DNA from: CADCWK01 sp035944555
GTDB lineage: Bacteria > Chloroflexota > Chloroflexia > Thermomicrobiales > UBA6265
DNA: 64,000 nucleotides
Assembly: GCA_035944555.1 (NCBI GenBank)
Contig: DASZAY010000022.1
Span: 101,264 to 165,263 of the forward strand
Direction: 5' to 3'
Of the stretch, positions 17,000-26,565 are shown in pieces (position 1 is the first letter of the stretch; each line of letters begins with the position of its first letter). A model generated the notes under the pieces. That model was not told where the DNA came from, did no database searches, and saw only the letters and a program-made list of their open reading frames with translations. Position numbers and translations under genes: made by a program.

Positions 17000-18610
17000 T
17001 CAGGACCGGCCGGCGCGGCCCACGACCGTGCCGGCGCCAACCGTCAGCACCGCGCCGATGACCGTCGCGATGATCCAGTTGGTGAGATCCAGCTCCGTCC
17101 CTCTGGCCCCGCTGCCCGTGTTCGGCAGCCGGGTGGGAGCGGCGGCGCTGGTCCCGGTCGTGGCATCTGCCGGCGCGGCAGCTACCCCACCAGCGACCGG
17201 GGCGTCCTGCTCGACGGACACCGTCCCGGCATCCGCCGGAGCCTGGCTGTCCACCACAGGTGCCTCATCCGTGGTGCTGTCCACCACCGGGGCCTCATCC
17301 GCGGCGCTGTCCTCCGCCGGGACATCATCGGCCGGAGTCTCCTCTTCCGGGACGGTGCTGGTCCCGGTCGGGATCATGGAGAAGTAGCAGTTCGCGGCTC
17401 CGTCGACCCCAACGGTGACTTCGTAGCCAGCCGAGCCGAGGGACGGGCTGATCCGGGTGCCCTCGTCGTTGATCCCGGCGAACACCTCACAGGCCACACT
17501 GACCAGCGTGGCGCTCGTCGATGCCGCGTGGACCGAGTACGTGTCCGGCTCCAGCCCGTCGAAGGCCGCATGGCCGTAGTCGTTGAAGGCGGCGTCGAGA
17601 ACATGGAAGTTGTTCGGGATCGTGCCCCATGCGAGCTTGCCGGTGTAGCGGCTGGCGTCGACCGGGTTACCACAGTCGGCCGAGTAGTCGGAGCCGGCGT
17701 AGCCGGCGGGGCACTCCAGGATCGTGATCGACACGGAAACCGGCAGACTGTCCGGCGTGGCAGAGGCGGAGGCGGAGGGCTCCACGCTGCCGGACGTATC
17801 AGTGGGAGCACCAGGGCCAAACGGGACCAGCGTGATGGTGCAGGTCACGTCGATCCCACCGGCCAGGGCGACGGTCGGACCGGCCCACCCCTCCCAGCTC
17901 GGAACGGTCGCGTCGGTGGCGTCCGTGCACAGGACGGACGACGACTTCTGGGCGACCGAGGGATTGGAGAACGCGTACTCGCCATCAGCCAGCCCCGGGT
18001 ACTCCGACCACCCCTCGGCCCCCGCAGCGCCGAACGTTTCCACCCCGGTCGCGAGCGGCATGAACCGCGCATCGGCAGGACTGTACGGCGTGCAGATGTC
18101 CGCCCCCTCAGGGCAGATGATCGACCGGAAGGTCAGCGAGTTGGTCGGCCCATCGGGGGCGCCGCCGCTGCCCTTCGGGATCATCTGTCCGACGCAGGTC
18201 ACCGAGGCGTAGTTGGACAGGGTGACGGTCGGACCGTTCTCCCCCATCCACGAGGCCACCGGGACGCCGTAGGCATCGGTGCAGCTGGTCGTGATCGACT
18301 CCTGCTGCACCGCGGGCGTCGAGAAAGCGTAGCTGCCATCCTCGAGGTGCCCGAAGGTGACCCAGCCGTTGGCGTCGTTGACGACGTAGGTTTCCACTCC
18401 CGTGGAGAGGTCCATGATCCGGGCGTCCGTGTTCGCGTAGGGCGTGCAGTCGACGCCTCCCGGCTTGCACGTGTCGAACCGGAATGTCAGTGCATTACCT
18501 CCTGCAGACCCGGCGGCGGCCGGAACGATGCCAGCGACCACCGCGGTCAGCATGGCGAGAACGAGTGCGACGACGACGTGACGACCAGGTCCGACAGACA
18601 GACGATGCAT
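17000..18610 (-). CDS. Large LPXTG-anchored surface protein with three repeated domains
   Basis: A 536-residue exported protein. N-terminal signal peptide MHRLSVGPGRHVVVALVL to about residue 35. Three domains of about 100-120 residues follow: two are clearly related ('CTPY..DAR.M.L.TGVET' and 'DG.YAFS.P.V.Q.S' in both, each with paired cysteines) and the third is more divergent. An acidic linker with repeated 'DEAPVVDS' leads to the sorting signal LPNTG at the C-terminus, a TM helix and an Arg tail. Sortase would anchor it to the cell wall. I chose the ATG at 18610 because AGGAG lies upstream and the signal peptide begins there. No sortase gene is in the window. Function unknown. Confidence 0.8.
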   Translation of the reverse strand: MHRLSVGPGRHVVVALVLAMLTAVVAGIVPAAAGSAGGNALTFRFDTCKPGGVDCTPYANTDARIMDLSTGVETYVVNDANGWVTFGHLEDGSYAFSTPAVQQESITTSCTDAYGVPVASWMGENGPTVTLSNYASVTCVGQMIPKGSGGAPDGPTNSLTFRSIICPEGADICTPYSPADARFMPLATGVETFGAAGAEGWSEYPGLADGEYAFSNPSVAQKSSSVLCTDATDATVPSWEGWAGPTVALAGGIDVTCTITLVPFGPGAPTDTSGSVEPSASASATPDSLPVSVSITILECPAGYAGSDYSADCGNPVDASRYTGKLAWGTIPNNFHVLDAAFNDYGHAAFDGLEPDTYSVHAASTSATLVSVACEVFAGINDEGTRISPSLGSAGYEVTVGVDGAANCYFSMIPTGTSTVPEEETPADDVPAEDSAADEAPVVDSTTDEAPVVDSQAPADAGTVSVEQDAPVAGGVAAAPADATTGTSAAAPTRLPNTGSGARGTELDLTNWIIATVIGAVLTVGAGTVVGRAGRS

Positions 18611-18825
18611 GACCCGACTACTCCTGGCGCCCATGCGCCTTCCCACATAGTTCCCACCGGACCACCCCGATCCGGTCCACACACATCGACCGGGACATCC
18701 CAGCCATCGCCCCTCGCGGCACGCCATACCCGCAGGGTGACGCCTACATCTCGCGTCATCCCACGCTGGTCGAACTCGTTCCGGACAGGGCGTTCCCCAG
18801 ACTAGCGATCGATTGTCCGGACGGG

Positions 18826-18843
18826 ATGGGTAGTCTTACCCAT
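18826..18843. promoter_or_regulatory. Small inverted repeat in the 18611-19036 gap
   Basis: ATGGGTA (18826-18832), loop GTCT, TACCCAT (18837-18843): a perfect 7-bp hairpin between the divergent surface-protein gene and LLM gene. The rest of the 426-bp gap shows nothing I recognise. It may be an operator or leader stem. Confidence 0.35.
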
Positions 18844-19036
18844 TCGCGACGCACGACCATCGACGGCCCCCGGCCGCACCTCGCAGGAACGGTCGGCCGG
18901 TACGGTCGCTGGCGCCATCGCCCCGGCCCGGGCCCGGCTGCGCTACGATCCCGACCCGCCCCTTCGGCGGGGCACTGCCCTTGCACGGCTCAGTGACTAC
19001 CGACGCCGCCATCCAGTCGCCAGAGAGGACCACCCC

Positions 19037-20029
19037 ATGGCTGATTCGTTCCCGGACGCCAGCACCCTCGTCGCGCAGACTACCGCCCATAACCGCTGGC
19101 CCGAGTCGAAGCGGAAGATGAGCTTCGGCGCGATGGTCCCGCTCGGTGAGGCCAGCCACATGGGTGGCATGGAGGCGCCGACCTTCGACCGGATCCTCGA
19201 GCTCGTCCGCGCGTCCAACGACGCCGGTGTCGAGATCGCCTGGTTTGCTGACCACTTCTCCTCCCCGGCGTCCGCCGATCTGGACCGTGAGCGGGGCTGC
19301 TGGGAAGCGTTCACGCTGATGGGCGCCCTGGCTGGCGCCACCCGCGACCTGCCGATTGCCTATGGTCCGCTGGTCGCTTGCGCTACCTTCCGCAATCCCG
19401 GCCTGCTGGCCCGCATGACCGAGACGCTGGACGCCGCGTCGAACGGCAAGTTCATCCTCGGCCTCGGCGCCGGCTGGCACCGGCCGGAGTACGACGCGTA
19501 CGACTACCCCTTCGACCACCGCGTCAGCCGGTTCGAGGAGGTCATCCACGTCGTCCACCAGATGCTGCGTGAGGGCGAATCAACCTTCGAGGGGCGCTGG
19601 GTCAGGACCGCGGATGCCCACAACCGGCCCGCCGGCCCGCGCGCGGCCACCGGTGGTGCCCCGCTGCTGATCGGCTCGTCCGGCGACCGGATGCTGAACA
19701 TCCTCGCCCGGTACGCCGATGCCTGGAACACCGGCTGGGAGCACGAGATCGAGGCCGTCCGGCCCAACTTCGAGAAGCTGGACGCCGCCTGCCGGGCCGT
19801 CGGGCGCGACCCGCAGTCGGTCGTGAAGACAGTCGGAGCCAACGTCGGACTCGAAGGTGCGACCGGGCGACGTGGCAAGATGCTGACCGGCTCCGACGAC
19901 GAGATCGTCACCCGGTTCGTCGAGTTCCGCGACTTCGGCTGCGACCACCTGATCGTCGGGCTGGACCCGTTCACCCCGGAAGCCGTCGCTCACCTCGGCC
20001 GGCTGATCGCGCAGGTCGACAACGCCTGA
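19037..20029 (+). CDS. LLM-class (luciferase-like, F420-type) oxidoreductase
   Basis: A 330-residue TIM-barrel protein of the bacterial luciferase-like monooxygenase superfamily. 'SFGAMVPLGEAS', 'NGKFILGLGAGWHRPEY' and 'PLLIGSSGDRMLNILARYADAWNTG' are the usual family landmarks, the middle one forming the flavin or F420 pocket. Members reduce or oxidise small substrates with F420 or FMN; the substrate here is not readable. ATG 19037 follows GAGAGGACC. It stands alone. Confidence 0.85.
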   Translation: MADSFPDASTLVAQTTAHNRWPESKRKMSFGAMVPLGEASHMGGMEAPTFDRILELVRASNDAGVEIAWFADHFSSPASADLDRERGCWEAFTLMGALAGATRDLPIAYGPLVACATFRNPGLLARMTETLDAASNGKFILGLGAGWHRPEYDAYDYPFDHRVSRFEEVIHVVHQMLREGESTFEGRWVRTADAHNRPAGPRAATGGAPLLIGSSGDRMLNILARYADAWNTGWEHEIEAVRPNFEKLDAACRAVGRDPQSVVKTVGANVGLEGATGRRGKMLTGSDDEIVTRFVEFRDFGCDHLIVGLDPFTPEAVAHLGRLIAQVDNA

Positions 20030-20215
20030 TCCCGGCGTCGCCCGCGCGGACACGAGAACAGGATTGTCCCGGCGGGCTTAGGCCAGACAAGCCGATGGTC
20101 CGGTTTTGCCTTGCCGGGACCCGCTGGCACCAGTACCGTTGCCACGGTTTGATCAGACGGCCCGACTGCTCCATCACCCGGATTGCCACGTATCGGTCGC
20201 CCAGGAGGCTCAGCC

Positions 20216-20917
20216 ATGACTCCCACCACGACTCGCAGCCGGATCACCCGGACCATCTTCGCCGCGGGCGCCGCCGCGGTCATCGCCATGCCCGGACTGG
20301 CCGGCGCGCAGGATGGCACGGACATCGGCGGGGAACTGCTCCCGGTCACGCCGACCGCCGACCAGTGCATCGTCGAGACCCCGCGGACGGTCGAGGAGAT
20401 CCAGGCGATCATCGACGCCGGTCCCCAGATCGCCACCCCGGAGACCAGCCTCATCACCGAGGGGGATCCGGTGACCAACATCCCGTCCTCCGCCGCCCCA
20501 GCCGACGAGCCCACGGTCGCCGCCATCACCGCGACCCTGATCGCCTGGTACGGCTGCGTCAACGCTGGCGACCTGCTCGCCGCCGCCGCACTGGAAACCG
20601 ACGGGCTGATCGCCCAGCAGATCGCGACCGGCCTGTCACTGTCCAACGTCGAACTGGCGGAGGGCGAGAACCTGATCGACATCCTCTCCGCCGCCCCGGT
20701 CCCGCTCGAGGGCGACAACCAGTTCACCATCAACGAGGTCCGTGACGTCGTCGTCCTGCGCACCGGCGATGTCCGGGCCCAGGTCCGGCACACCGTCCCC
20801 GGGACCAGCCAGGTCGCGACGGACACGATCTCCTTCGCGCGGACCGAGGATGGCTCCTTCCTGATCGCCGGCGCCGTCCTCGGCAAGCCGCAGAACGAGC
20901 GCCCGGCCCGGAACTAG
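20216..20917 (+). CDS. Exported protein of unknown function, SnoaL/NTF2-like segment
   Basis: A 233-residue protein with a Tat-like or Sec signal (TRSRITRTIFAAGAAAVIAMPGLAGAQ). Residues about 95-220 ('VAAITATLIAWYGCVNAGDLLAAAAL', then strands) look like an NTF2/SnoaL-type fold, as in many exported Chloroflexota proteins, but this is only a weak resemblance. AGGAGG (20203-20208) lies 7 nt before the ATG at 20216, which decides the start over an upstream frame. It ends before a strong terminator. Confidence 0.65.
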   Translation: MTPTTTRSRITRTIFAAGAAAVIAMPGLAGAQDGTDIGGELLPVTPTADQCIVETPRTVEEIQAIIDAGPQIATPETSLITEGDPVTNIPSSAAPADEPTVAAITATLIAWYGCVNAGDLLAAAALETDGLIAQQIATGLSLSNVELAEGENLIDILSAAPVPLEGDNQFTINEVRDVVVLRTGDVRAQVRHTVPGTSQVATDTISFARTEDGSFLIAGAVLGKPQNERPARN

Positions 20918-20948
20918 TCCGGCTGGTACATCACAGGTCACAGGGCCC

Positions 20949-20986
20949 GAGAGGGGGCGGTCCGGATCTCCGGACCGCCCCCTCTC
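20949..20986 (+). terminator. Perfect 17-bp hairpin terminator
   Basis: Arms GAGAGGGGGCGGTCCGG (20949-20965) and CCGGACCGCCCCCTCTC (20970-20986), loop ATCT, then GCTGTTCC. It ends the transcript of the exported protein at 20216-20917. Confidence 0.8.
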
Positions 20987-21093
20987 GCTGTTCCCGCGTC
21001 CCGCTCGGCAATCAGGACGCCGGCTGTCCCCCGCCCCGCCCATACTTGACCCGGGTTTCAGTCGATGCCCACCGCCATCACCGGGAGCGATCG

Positions 21094-21528
21094 ATGCGCC
21101 TGACCGACCGGTATCCGATCATCGTCACCGACCACAAGGACGCCTGCCGCGACTTCTGGCAGGATCACCTGGGATTCGCCGCCGCCTTCGACAGCACCTG
21201 GTTCACCTGGCTGACGACGGCCGATGGTTCCGGCTCGATCGCCTTCATGTCCCCGGATCACCCGTCCGCGCCGCCGGGACCGGAAGCCTTCACCGGCACC
21301 GGGATGTGCTTTGAGCTCCAGGTCGAGGATGCCGCCGCCGCCCATGGTGAACTGGTCGCGACCGGTCTGGCGATCGCGTACCCGCTGACCGACGAGCCGT
21401 TTGGCCAGCGCCGCTTCGGGTTCCGCGACCCGTCGGGCCTCTGGGTCGATGTCGTCGAGCAGACCGAACCGGCGGCTGGTTACTGGGACCGGTACATGGT
21501 GTCGCTAGAGGCAGGGACGAGAGGATGA
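21094..21528 (+). CDS. VOC (glyoxalase/bleomycin-resistance fold) protein
   Basis: A 144-residue vicinal-oxygen-chelate protein: 'RYPIIVTDHKDACRDFWQDHLGF' begins the first beta-alpha-beta module and 'RRFGFRDPSGLWVDVVEQ' ends the second. The metal ligands of enzymes in the family (His, Glu) are not clearly conserved in my reading, so it may bind a ligand rather than catalyse. Its stop codon overlaps the ATG of the DinB protein by ATGA, so the two are translationally coupled. Confidence 0.78.
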   Translation: MRLTDRYPIIVTDHKDACRDFWQDHLGFAAAFDSTWFTWLTTADGSGSIAFMSPDHPSAPPGPEAFTGTGMCFELQVEDAAAAHGELVATGLAIAYPLTDEPFGQRRFGFRDPSGLWVDVVEQTEPAAGYWDRYMVSLEAGTRG

Positions 21529-22079
21529 CTGCCACACCTGCCCATGACGTCGACGAGCACGGTCGACCGGAACCGCCCAGTCGCGGGGACGAGACGGCCA
21601 CCCTGCTGGGGTTCCTCGACTACCAGCGGGCGACGTTCGCCTGGAAGACGCGTGGACTGGACGCCATCGGGCTCGGCGTCCGCGTCGCGGCGTCGTCGAT
21701 GACGCTCGGCGGCATGCTCAAGCACCTCGCCTACGTCGAGGACGACTGGTTCACCGAGACGATGATGGGGCGGCCGCGCCCGGAGCCGTGGGCCAGCGCA
21801 CCCTGGGATGAGGACCGCGACTGGGAATGGCACTCCGCCGCGACGGATACGCCGGAGCAGCTCCGCACGCTGTGGGAGGCGTCGGTCGAGCGGTCCCGGC
21901 GGGTCGTCGACGAGGCGCTGGCCGAAGGTGACCTCGGCCAGATTGCCCGGGCCGACGCGCCGGGCCATGAGCTGCCCAGTCTGCGCTGGATCATCGTCCA
22001 CATGATCGAGGAATACGCCCGACACAATGGTCATGCCGACCTGATCCGCGAATCGATCGACGGCGAGACGGGCGAATAA
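21525..22079 (+). CDS. DinB/DUF664-family protein
   Basis: A 184-residue four-helix-bundle protein of the DinB-like superfamily (DUF664). Helices with metal-type histidines appear: 'LGGMLKHLAYVEDDWF' and 'VHMIEEYARHNGHADLIRE', the latter carrying the H...H...H pattern typical of the metal site. In other bacteria such proteins are thiol-dependent transferases or hydrolases. It begins 4 nt inside the upstream VOC gene (ATGA). Confidence 0.8.
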   Translation: MTATPAHDVDEHGRPEPPSRGDETATLLGFLDYQRATFAWKTRGLDAIGLGVRVAASSMTLGGMLKHLAYVEDDWFTETMMGRPRPEPWASAPWDEDRDWEWHSAATDTPEQLRTLWEASVERSRRVVDEALAEGDLGQIARADAPGHELPSLRWIIVHMIEEYARHNGHADLIRESIDGETGE

Positions 22080-22151
22080 CGGGTCGCGCTGCCGGGGCGG
22101 ACTCCGTATGATGCTGGTCGCTCACCCGACGGCATGACGCAGGAGTCCCCC

Positions 22152-23249
22152 GTGCAGCAGTCTTCGCCCCGGCCCGTCCGCGTCGGCCTCGTTGGTCTCG
22201 GCGAGGTCGCGCAGGTCACCCATATCCCGGTCCTCGCCCACCTCGAGGACCGGTTCACCATCACCGCCATCGCCGACGTCTCACCCGGGCTCGTCGCTGC
22301 CATCGGCGACCGGCTCCACCTGCCCACCGACGCCCGCCACACCGATGCCGGCGAGCTGGTCGGCCGCGACGACGTCGACCTCGTCTTCGTCCTGACCAGC
22401 GACGAGTACCACGCCGATCAGGCCGTCGCGGCGCTGGAGGCCGGCAAGCACGTCCTGATCGAGAAGCCCGTCGCGCTGACCATCCCGGACGTGGAGCGGA
22501 TCATCGCCGCCCGCGATGCCAGCGGTCGCCACGCTATCGTCGGCTACATGCGCCGGTTCGCCGACGCCTTCACGCTGATGAAGGACCGGCTGCCCGAGCT
22601 GGGCCCGATCCGCTACGCCCGTGTCCGCGACATCATTGGCCAGAACCGGCAGTTCATCGAGCAGGTCGAGCAGGTCCTGCGCTTCGACGATCTCACTGAC
22701 GACCAGAAGCGGGACCGGGGCGAGCGCGCCCGAACGCAGGTCGCGACGGCTCTCGGGGAGACCCCGACCGATCTGGTCCGCGCCTACCGGCTGCTCTGCG
22801 GGCTGGGGTCGCATGACCTCTCGGCGATGCGCGAGCTGATCGGCGTCCCGAACCATGTCGTCGGGGCCGACGCCTGGCTGAATGGCGAGTACGTGGCGGC
22901 GATCTTCGCCGTCGATGACTACCGCGTCACCTTCGAGATGGGAGGAGACCGGCAGGTGCGCTTCGACGCCCACATCGCCGTCTACGGCGAGACCGGCACG
23001 ATGACGGTGGAGTACGACACGCCGTACATCCGTCACCTCCCGACGACGCTGACGGTCGAGCGGACCGAAGGAACGGCCTATCACCGGGAGCAGATCCTGC
23101 CCGGCTACACCGACCCGTACACCCGCGAGCTGGTCCACGTCCACGATGTCCTGCACGGAAGCGCCGTGCCGAAGACCACGCTGGAGGACTCGCTCCACGA
23201 CCTGCGCCTGTTCCGCCAGATCATCGATCGCATCCGCGCCAACGGCTGA
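22152..23249 (+). CDS. Gfo/Idh/MocA-family oxidoreductase
   Basis: A 365-residue NAD(P)-dependent dehydrogenase: Rossmann start VRVGLVGLGEVAQVTHIP, EKP motif (LIEKPVALTI), C-terminal sheet domain with the 'YMRRFADAFTLMKDRL' helix. It is a distinct paralogue of the one at 14774. I choose GTG 22152 over ATG 22134, as AGGAG at 22141-22145 sits 6 nt before the GTG and would be inside the longer version. The substrate is unknown. Confidence 0.82.
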   Translation: MQQSSPRPVRVGLVGLGEVAQVTHIPVLAHLEDRFTITAIADVSPGLVAAIGDRLHLPTDARHTDAGELVGRDDVDLVFVLTSDEYHADQAVAALEAGKHVLIEKPVALTIPDVERIIAARDASGRHAIVGYMRRFADAFTLMKDRLPELGPIRYARVRDIIGQNRQFIEQVEQVLRFDDLTDDQKRDRGERARTQVATALGETPTDLVRAYRLLCGLGSHDLSAMRELIGVPNHVVGADAWLNGEYVAAIFAVDDYRVTFEMGGDRQVRFDAHIAVYGETGTMTVEYDTPYIRHLPTTLTVERTEGTAYHREQILPGYTDPYTRELVHVHDVLHGSAVPKTTLEDSLHDLRLFRQIIDRIRANG

Positions 23250-23403
23250 TCTCCCCGGCACACCCCACGTCGGACGCAACGGTGAGGCACCGGCACGGAT
23301 TGTCCCGGACAGGTCGTATCGGAGGAGCGATCGGCGGAACGGATGACCCGTGTCGGACGTCTCGACCTGTGAAGGGACCGTCTCCCGGTCCCCGGAGGTC
23401 GTC

Positions 23404-24705
23404 ATGCCTATCCGGATCGCCCCCCTTGCCCGTCCGGTCCCGCTTCTCCGGTTCATCCTCGCCGTGGCCCTGCTCGGCGCGGTGATGGCCGGAGCGGTAC
23501 GGCCGCTCCTCTCGTGGGCCTCGCCTGCCTCGTCCCCTGAACCGGCCATCGCCACCGCCGGGCCAGCCGACCTCGCCGCGATCATTCCTCGAGCCGGCGA
23601 CTTCGAGGCAGCCGGATTACCACCCTTCCGGACCGCCGGCGGGCGGTGGCTGGACCGCGCCGCCTGGCTGGCCGACGGCCGGGCGATCCGGCAGGACGAG
23701 TTGACCCGTGCCGAGCGCCGCGCCGGTCTGGCCCAGTCGCCGGTGCTGGGTTCCTACGAGCTGACCTGGTACTCCGCTGCAACCGGGACGGACCAGGGTT
23801 CCACCACCATCTGGACCACGGCGACCCAGTTCGTCGACGACGCCAGCGCGGAGGCAGCGATCACGGTCCTCGCGGGGGACGGCGAGCCCCGGGACATCTC
23901 TGGGACTGATTTGGCCCTGCTTTCGAGCAAGCCCGGCGACAGCGTCCTCTCCACGACCCTGACGGTGCGGGTAGGCGCGATCCTGCTCGCCATCGAAGTT
24001 GCCCCGGAGGAGGGTGGCCCGCTCCTGGGCGACGAGGCGCTCGTCGCCCAGGTCCTCGTCCAGCCCGCCGTGGATCGGCTGGTAGCGACGGGCACACCAC
24101 CGGCGACCGGCCTGTCGCTGATGACGCCCCGGCTGCCCGATGACGCGGTGCTCACCGTCCATGACGGGTACGTGCTGCGGGACGGGGAGGGAATCGAAGC
24201 GTTCGAGGGATTCACGCCGGCCCAGCGGGCGGAGTCGGTCGCCGACTGGCAGGAGCAGGGGATCGTCTCGTGGTACCGCGTCGACCAGGACCTGAGCTCT
24301 CCCGGCGACGGGGCATTCGCCGCGGAGCTGATCACATTCGCCGGCGACGAGCAGGCGATCGCGTTCCAGGCCGGTCTCATCCCGGCCGGCGCCGAACCCA
24401 TCGAGTTGATCGGCGCCGGCGATCCGGTTGCCGCCTGGGTCCGGGCGGTGCCGGATACCCGGATCCACGTCGCCACGGCCATCTGGCGGGACGGAGCTAC
24501 CTCGCTCCGCGTCTCGGTGAGCGGCCCGACCCGGGAAACGACGCTGGCCGCGATGGGTGAGCTGGCCGCCGGGGTGGCCGCGTGCAGGGAGGCTGGCACG
24601 TGCCTCGCGCCGCTGCCCGTCCCCGCCGCGCTCGATCCGGTCGGCCTCCCGGCGACCCCGATGGCCGCGACGCCCCTCGCGGCGACCCCGGTGGCGCGCC
24701 GCTGA
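23404..24705 (+). CDS. Exported or membrane-anchored protein of unknown function
   Basis: A 433-residue protein I do not recognise. An N-terminal hydrophobic stretch (LLRFILAVALLGAVMAGA) is a signal or anchor. The rest is soluble with repeated alpha/beta segments and no motif I can name; two half-length parts both end in long hydrophobic strands ('LLAIEVAP', 'WVRAVPD'). The tail reads 'ATPMAATPLAATPVARR', an Ala-Thr-Pro-rich end also seen in the deacetylase-fold protein at 55573, so such tails recur in this host. GGAGG lies 6 nt before ATG 23404. Confidence 0.6.
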   Translation: MPIRIAPLARPVPLLRFILAVALLGAVMAGAVRPLLSWASPASSPEPAIATAGPADLAAIIPRAGDFEAAGLPPFRTAGGRWLDRAAWLADGRAIRQDELTRAERRAGLAQSPVLGSYELTWYSAATGTDQGSTTIWTTATQFVDDASAEAAITVLAGDGEPRDISGTDLALLSSKPGDSVLSTTLTVRVGAILLAIEVAPEEGGPLLGDEALVAQVLVQPAVDRLVATGTPPATGLSLMTPRLPDDAVLTVHDGYVLRDGEGIEAFEGFTPAQRAESVADWQEQGIVSWYRVDQDLSSPGDGAFAAELITFAGDEQAIAFQAGLIPAGAEPIELIGAGDPVAAWVRAVPDTRIHVATAIWRDGATSLRVSVSGPTRETTLAAMGELAAGVAACREAGTCLAPLPVPAALDPVGLPATPMAATPLAATPVARR

Positions 24706-24881
24706 CCCACCGTCCCGGGCGGGTGCCGGTACGCGCCGGCACACCCCCCGACACCGACAGTCGGACGGATCTGGCACCATGCGACGATGCGGACCGATCC
24801 CCACGAGATCGTCACCTCACTGGAGGCTGACGTGCTGGAGTCCGGGACTGATGGGTGACCGCTGGAGTCGATGGGAGCCGG

Positions 24882-25721
24882 ATGCGACTCGGGATCAACA
24901 CCATGGCGTGGGGCGCGGAAGTCAGTCCTGAGACGCTGACCCGGTTCGAGGAGCTGCGGTCTCTGGGGTATGGCGCGGTTGAGCTACCCATCCTGGCACC
25001 GGACACGATCGATACGGCGGACGTGCGGGCGGCAGCGGAGCAGTCAGAGTTGGCCCTGACGGCTTCGACGGCGCTACCGGACGGCGCGTCGCTGGTCGAC
25101 CCGGCGGGCGTGCCGGCTGGTCTGGCCTTTCTCCGGGAGTGCATCGCGGCCTGCGAGGCGATCGGAGCTACGGTGCTCTGCGGCCCGCTCTACGCCCCCG
25201 TTGGGCAGCACCGCCACGCACCGACCGACGCCGAGCGCGAGACCTGTGTCGCGGCGCTGCGCGAACTGGCGCCGGAGGCCCGGCGTGCCGGGGTCCGGCT
25301 GGCGGTCGAACCGCTCAACCGCTTCGAGACGGGGTTCCTCAACACCCTGGCCGACGGCGTCGACCTTGTCCGCCGCGTCGATCATCCCACCGTCGGGCTG
25401 CTGTCCGACACGTTCCATCAGAACATCGAGGAGCGGGACCCGGTCGCGGCCCTGCGATCGGCGCTGCCGCACGTCGCCCACGTCCACTTCTCCGGCAACG
25501 ACCGCGGCCCGGTCGGCACGGGCCACATCCCGTGGCGGGCGCTCGCTGGAACGCTGACCGCGGGCGGCTACGACGGGATCGTGACCTTCGAGACGTTCGC
25601 GGGCCACATCCCGCAACTGGCGCAGGCGACCGCCATCTGGCGTCCGCTCCACGCGTCGCCCGAGGACTATGCACGGGACAGCATCGCCGCTGCCCGGCCC
25701 TGGTTCCCTGTCACCGGCTGA
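24882..25721 (+). CDS. D-tagatose/D-psicose 3-epimerase family sugar isomerase
   Basis: A 279-residue TIM barrel of the AP-endonuclease 2/xylose-isomerase-like superfamily. The metal and catalytic residues of D-psicose/D-tagatose 3-epimerases are in place: Glu143 in 'EPLNRFET', Asp176-Thr-Phe-His in 'SDTFHQNIEE', His202 in 'HVHFSGNDRGPVGTGHIPW' and Glu237 in 'TFETFAGH'. Such enzymes interconvert ketohexose epimers through an enediolate with Mn or Co. The exact sugar is not set by these motifs. ATG 24882 follows GGGAG and shortens an upstream frame. Confidence 0.85.
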   Translation: MRLGINTMAWGAEVSPETLTRFEELRSLGYGAVELPILAPDTIDTADVRAAAEQSELALTASTALPDGASLVDPAGVPAGLAFLRECIAACEAIGATVLCGPLYAPVGQHRHAPTDAERETCVAALRELAPEARRAGVRLAVEPLNRFETGFLNTLADGVDLVRRVDHPTVGLLSDTFHQNIEERDPVAALRSALPHVAHVHFSGNDRGPVGTGHIPWRALAGTLTAGGYDGIVTFETFAGHIPQLAQATAIWRPLHASPEDYARDSIAAARPWFPVTG

Positions 25722-25757
25722 CCAGCCCCTGGATCGCACTGGACATCGCAGAGCAAT

Positions 25758-25769
25758 ATAGTGCACTAT
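25758..25769 (+). promoter_or_regulatory. 12-bp palindrome upstream of the XRE-cupin gene
   Basis: ATAGTGCACTAT is a perfect palindrome 170 bp before the XRE regulator start. The half-site ATAGTGC recurs at 25949-25955, just inside the gene. This is a likely operator for the regulator, or for another factor controlling the three-gene operon. Confidence 0.45.
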
Positions 25770-25938
25770 CTCGCCATCACCCTCAGGACGGGTGCGTAAC
25801 ACCCCCTTCCTGCAAGCAGGGCAAGCCGAGATCCCATGACCCTCAGTCCCGGGAGCCAGCCGTCCTGATGGCCAATCGATAGAACGGGCCAACAACGCTA
25901 CGGTCGATCGCGATCGGAACGATCATGTCAGGACGATC

Positions 25939-26565
25939 ATGGTGCAAGATAGTGCCCCTGATGACCAGGACGCCATCACACTGGCCGCGGCGATCGGTGG
26001 CCGGGTCCGCCGCGGACGGATTGCCCGGAGCTGGACGCTCGACCAGCTCGCTGAGGCAACCGGAGTCAGCCGCCGGATGCTGATCAACGTCGAGCAGGGC
26101 GTCGCCAACCCCAGTGTCGGAACCCTGCTGCGGATCAGCGCCGCCCTCGGGATTGGCCTGCCGGCACTGGTCGAGCCGCCCCGTCCGGATCCCGTCCGGA
26201 TCACCCGCCGCGGCGAGGGCGCCACACTGTGGAGCGGCGCGGAAGGTAGCCGTGGGGTACTCGTCACCGGGACCACCCCGCCGGACATCGTCGAACTCTG
26301 GGAGTGGACCCTGGTGCCCGGCGACGAGTATCGCAGCGAGGCGCATACGCCCGGGACGCAGGAGCTCCTCCAGGTCCGCGAGGGCTCGCTGACCATCCGG
26401 ATCGGCGAGCGGTCCATTGTTCTCGAGGCCGGCGATGCCGTCAGCTTCACGGCAGAGACGGACCATGCCTACGCCAACCGGGGCGCCACCCCGACCCACT
26501 ACACCATGATCGTCTTCGAACCCGGCGTCGATACAGCGAATCGACCGGAGGTGTCCCGTGGCTGA
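25939..26565 (+). CDS. XRE-family transcriptional regulator with cupin domain
   Basis: A 208-residue regulator. N-terminal helix-turn-helix of the XRE type (about 15-75: 'RSWTLDQLAEATGVSRRMLINVEQGVANPSVGTLLRISAALG'), then a C-terminal cupin barrel (about 115-190, 'PGDEYRSEAHTPGTQELLQVREGSL'). Cupins sense or bind small molecules. ATG 25939 follows AGGACGATC. It overlaps the next gene by 8 bp, so it heads an operon with the B3/4 protein and EamA transporter, a known association in actinobacteria. Confidence 0.88.
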   Translation: MVQDSAPDDQDAITLAAAIGGRVRRGRIARSWTLDQLAEATGVSRRMLINVEQGVANPSVGTLLRISAALGIGLPALVEPPRPDPVRITRRGEGATLWSGAEGSRGVLVTGTTPPDIVELWEWTLVPGDEYRSEAHTPGTQELLQVREGSLTIRIGERSIVLEAGDAVSFTAETDHAYANRGATPTHYTMIVFEPGVDTANRPEVSRG

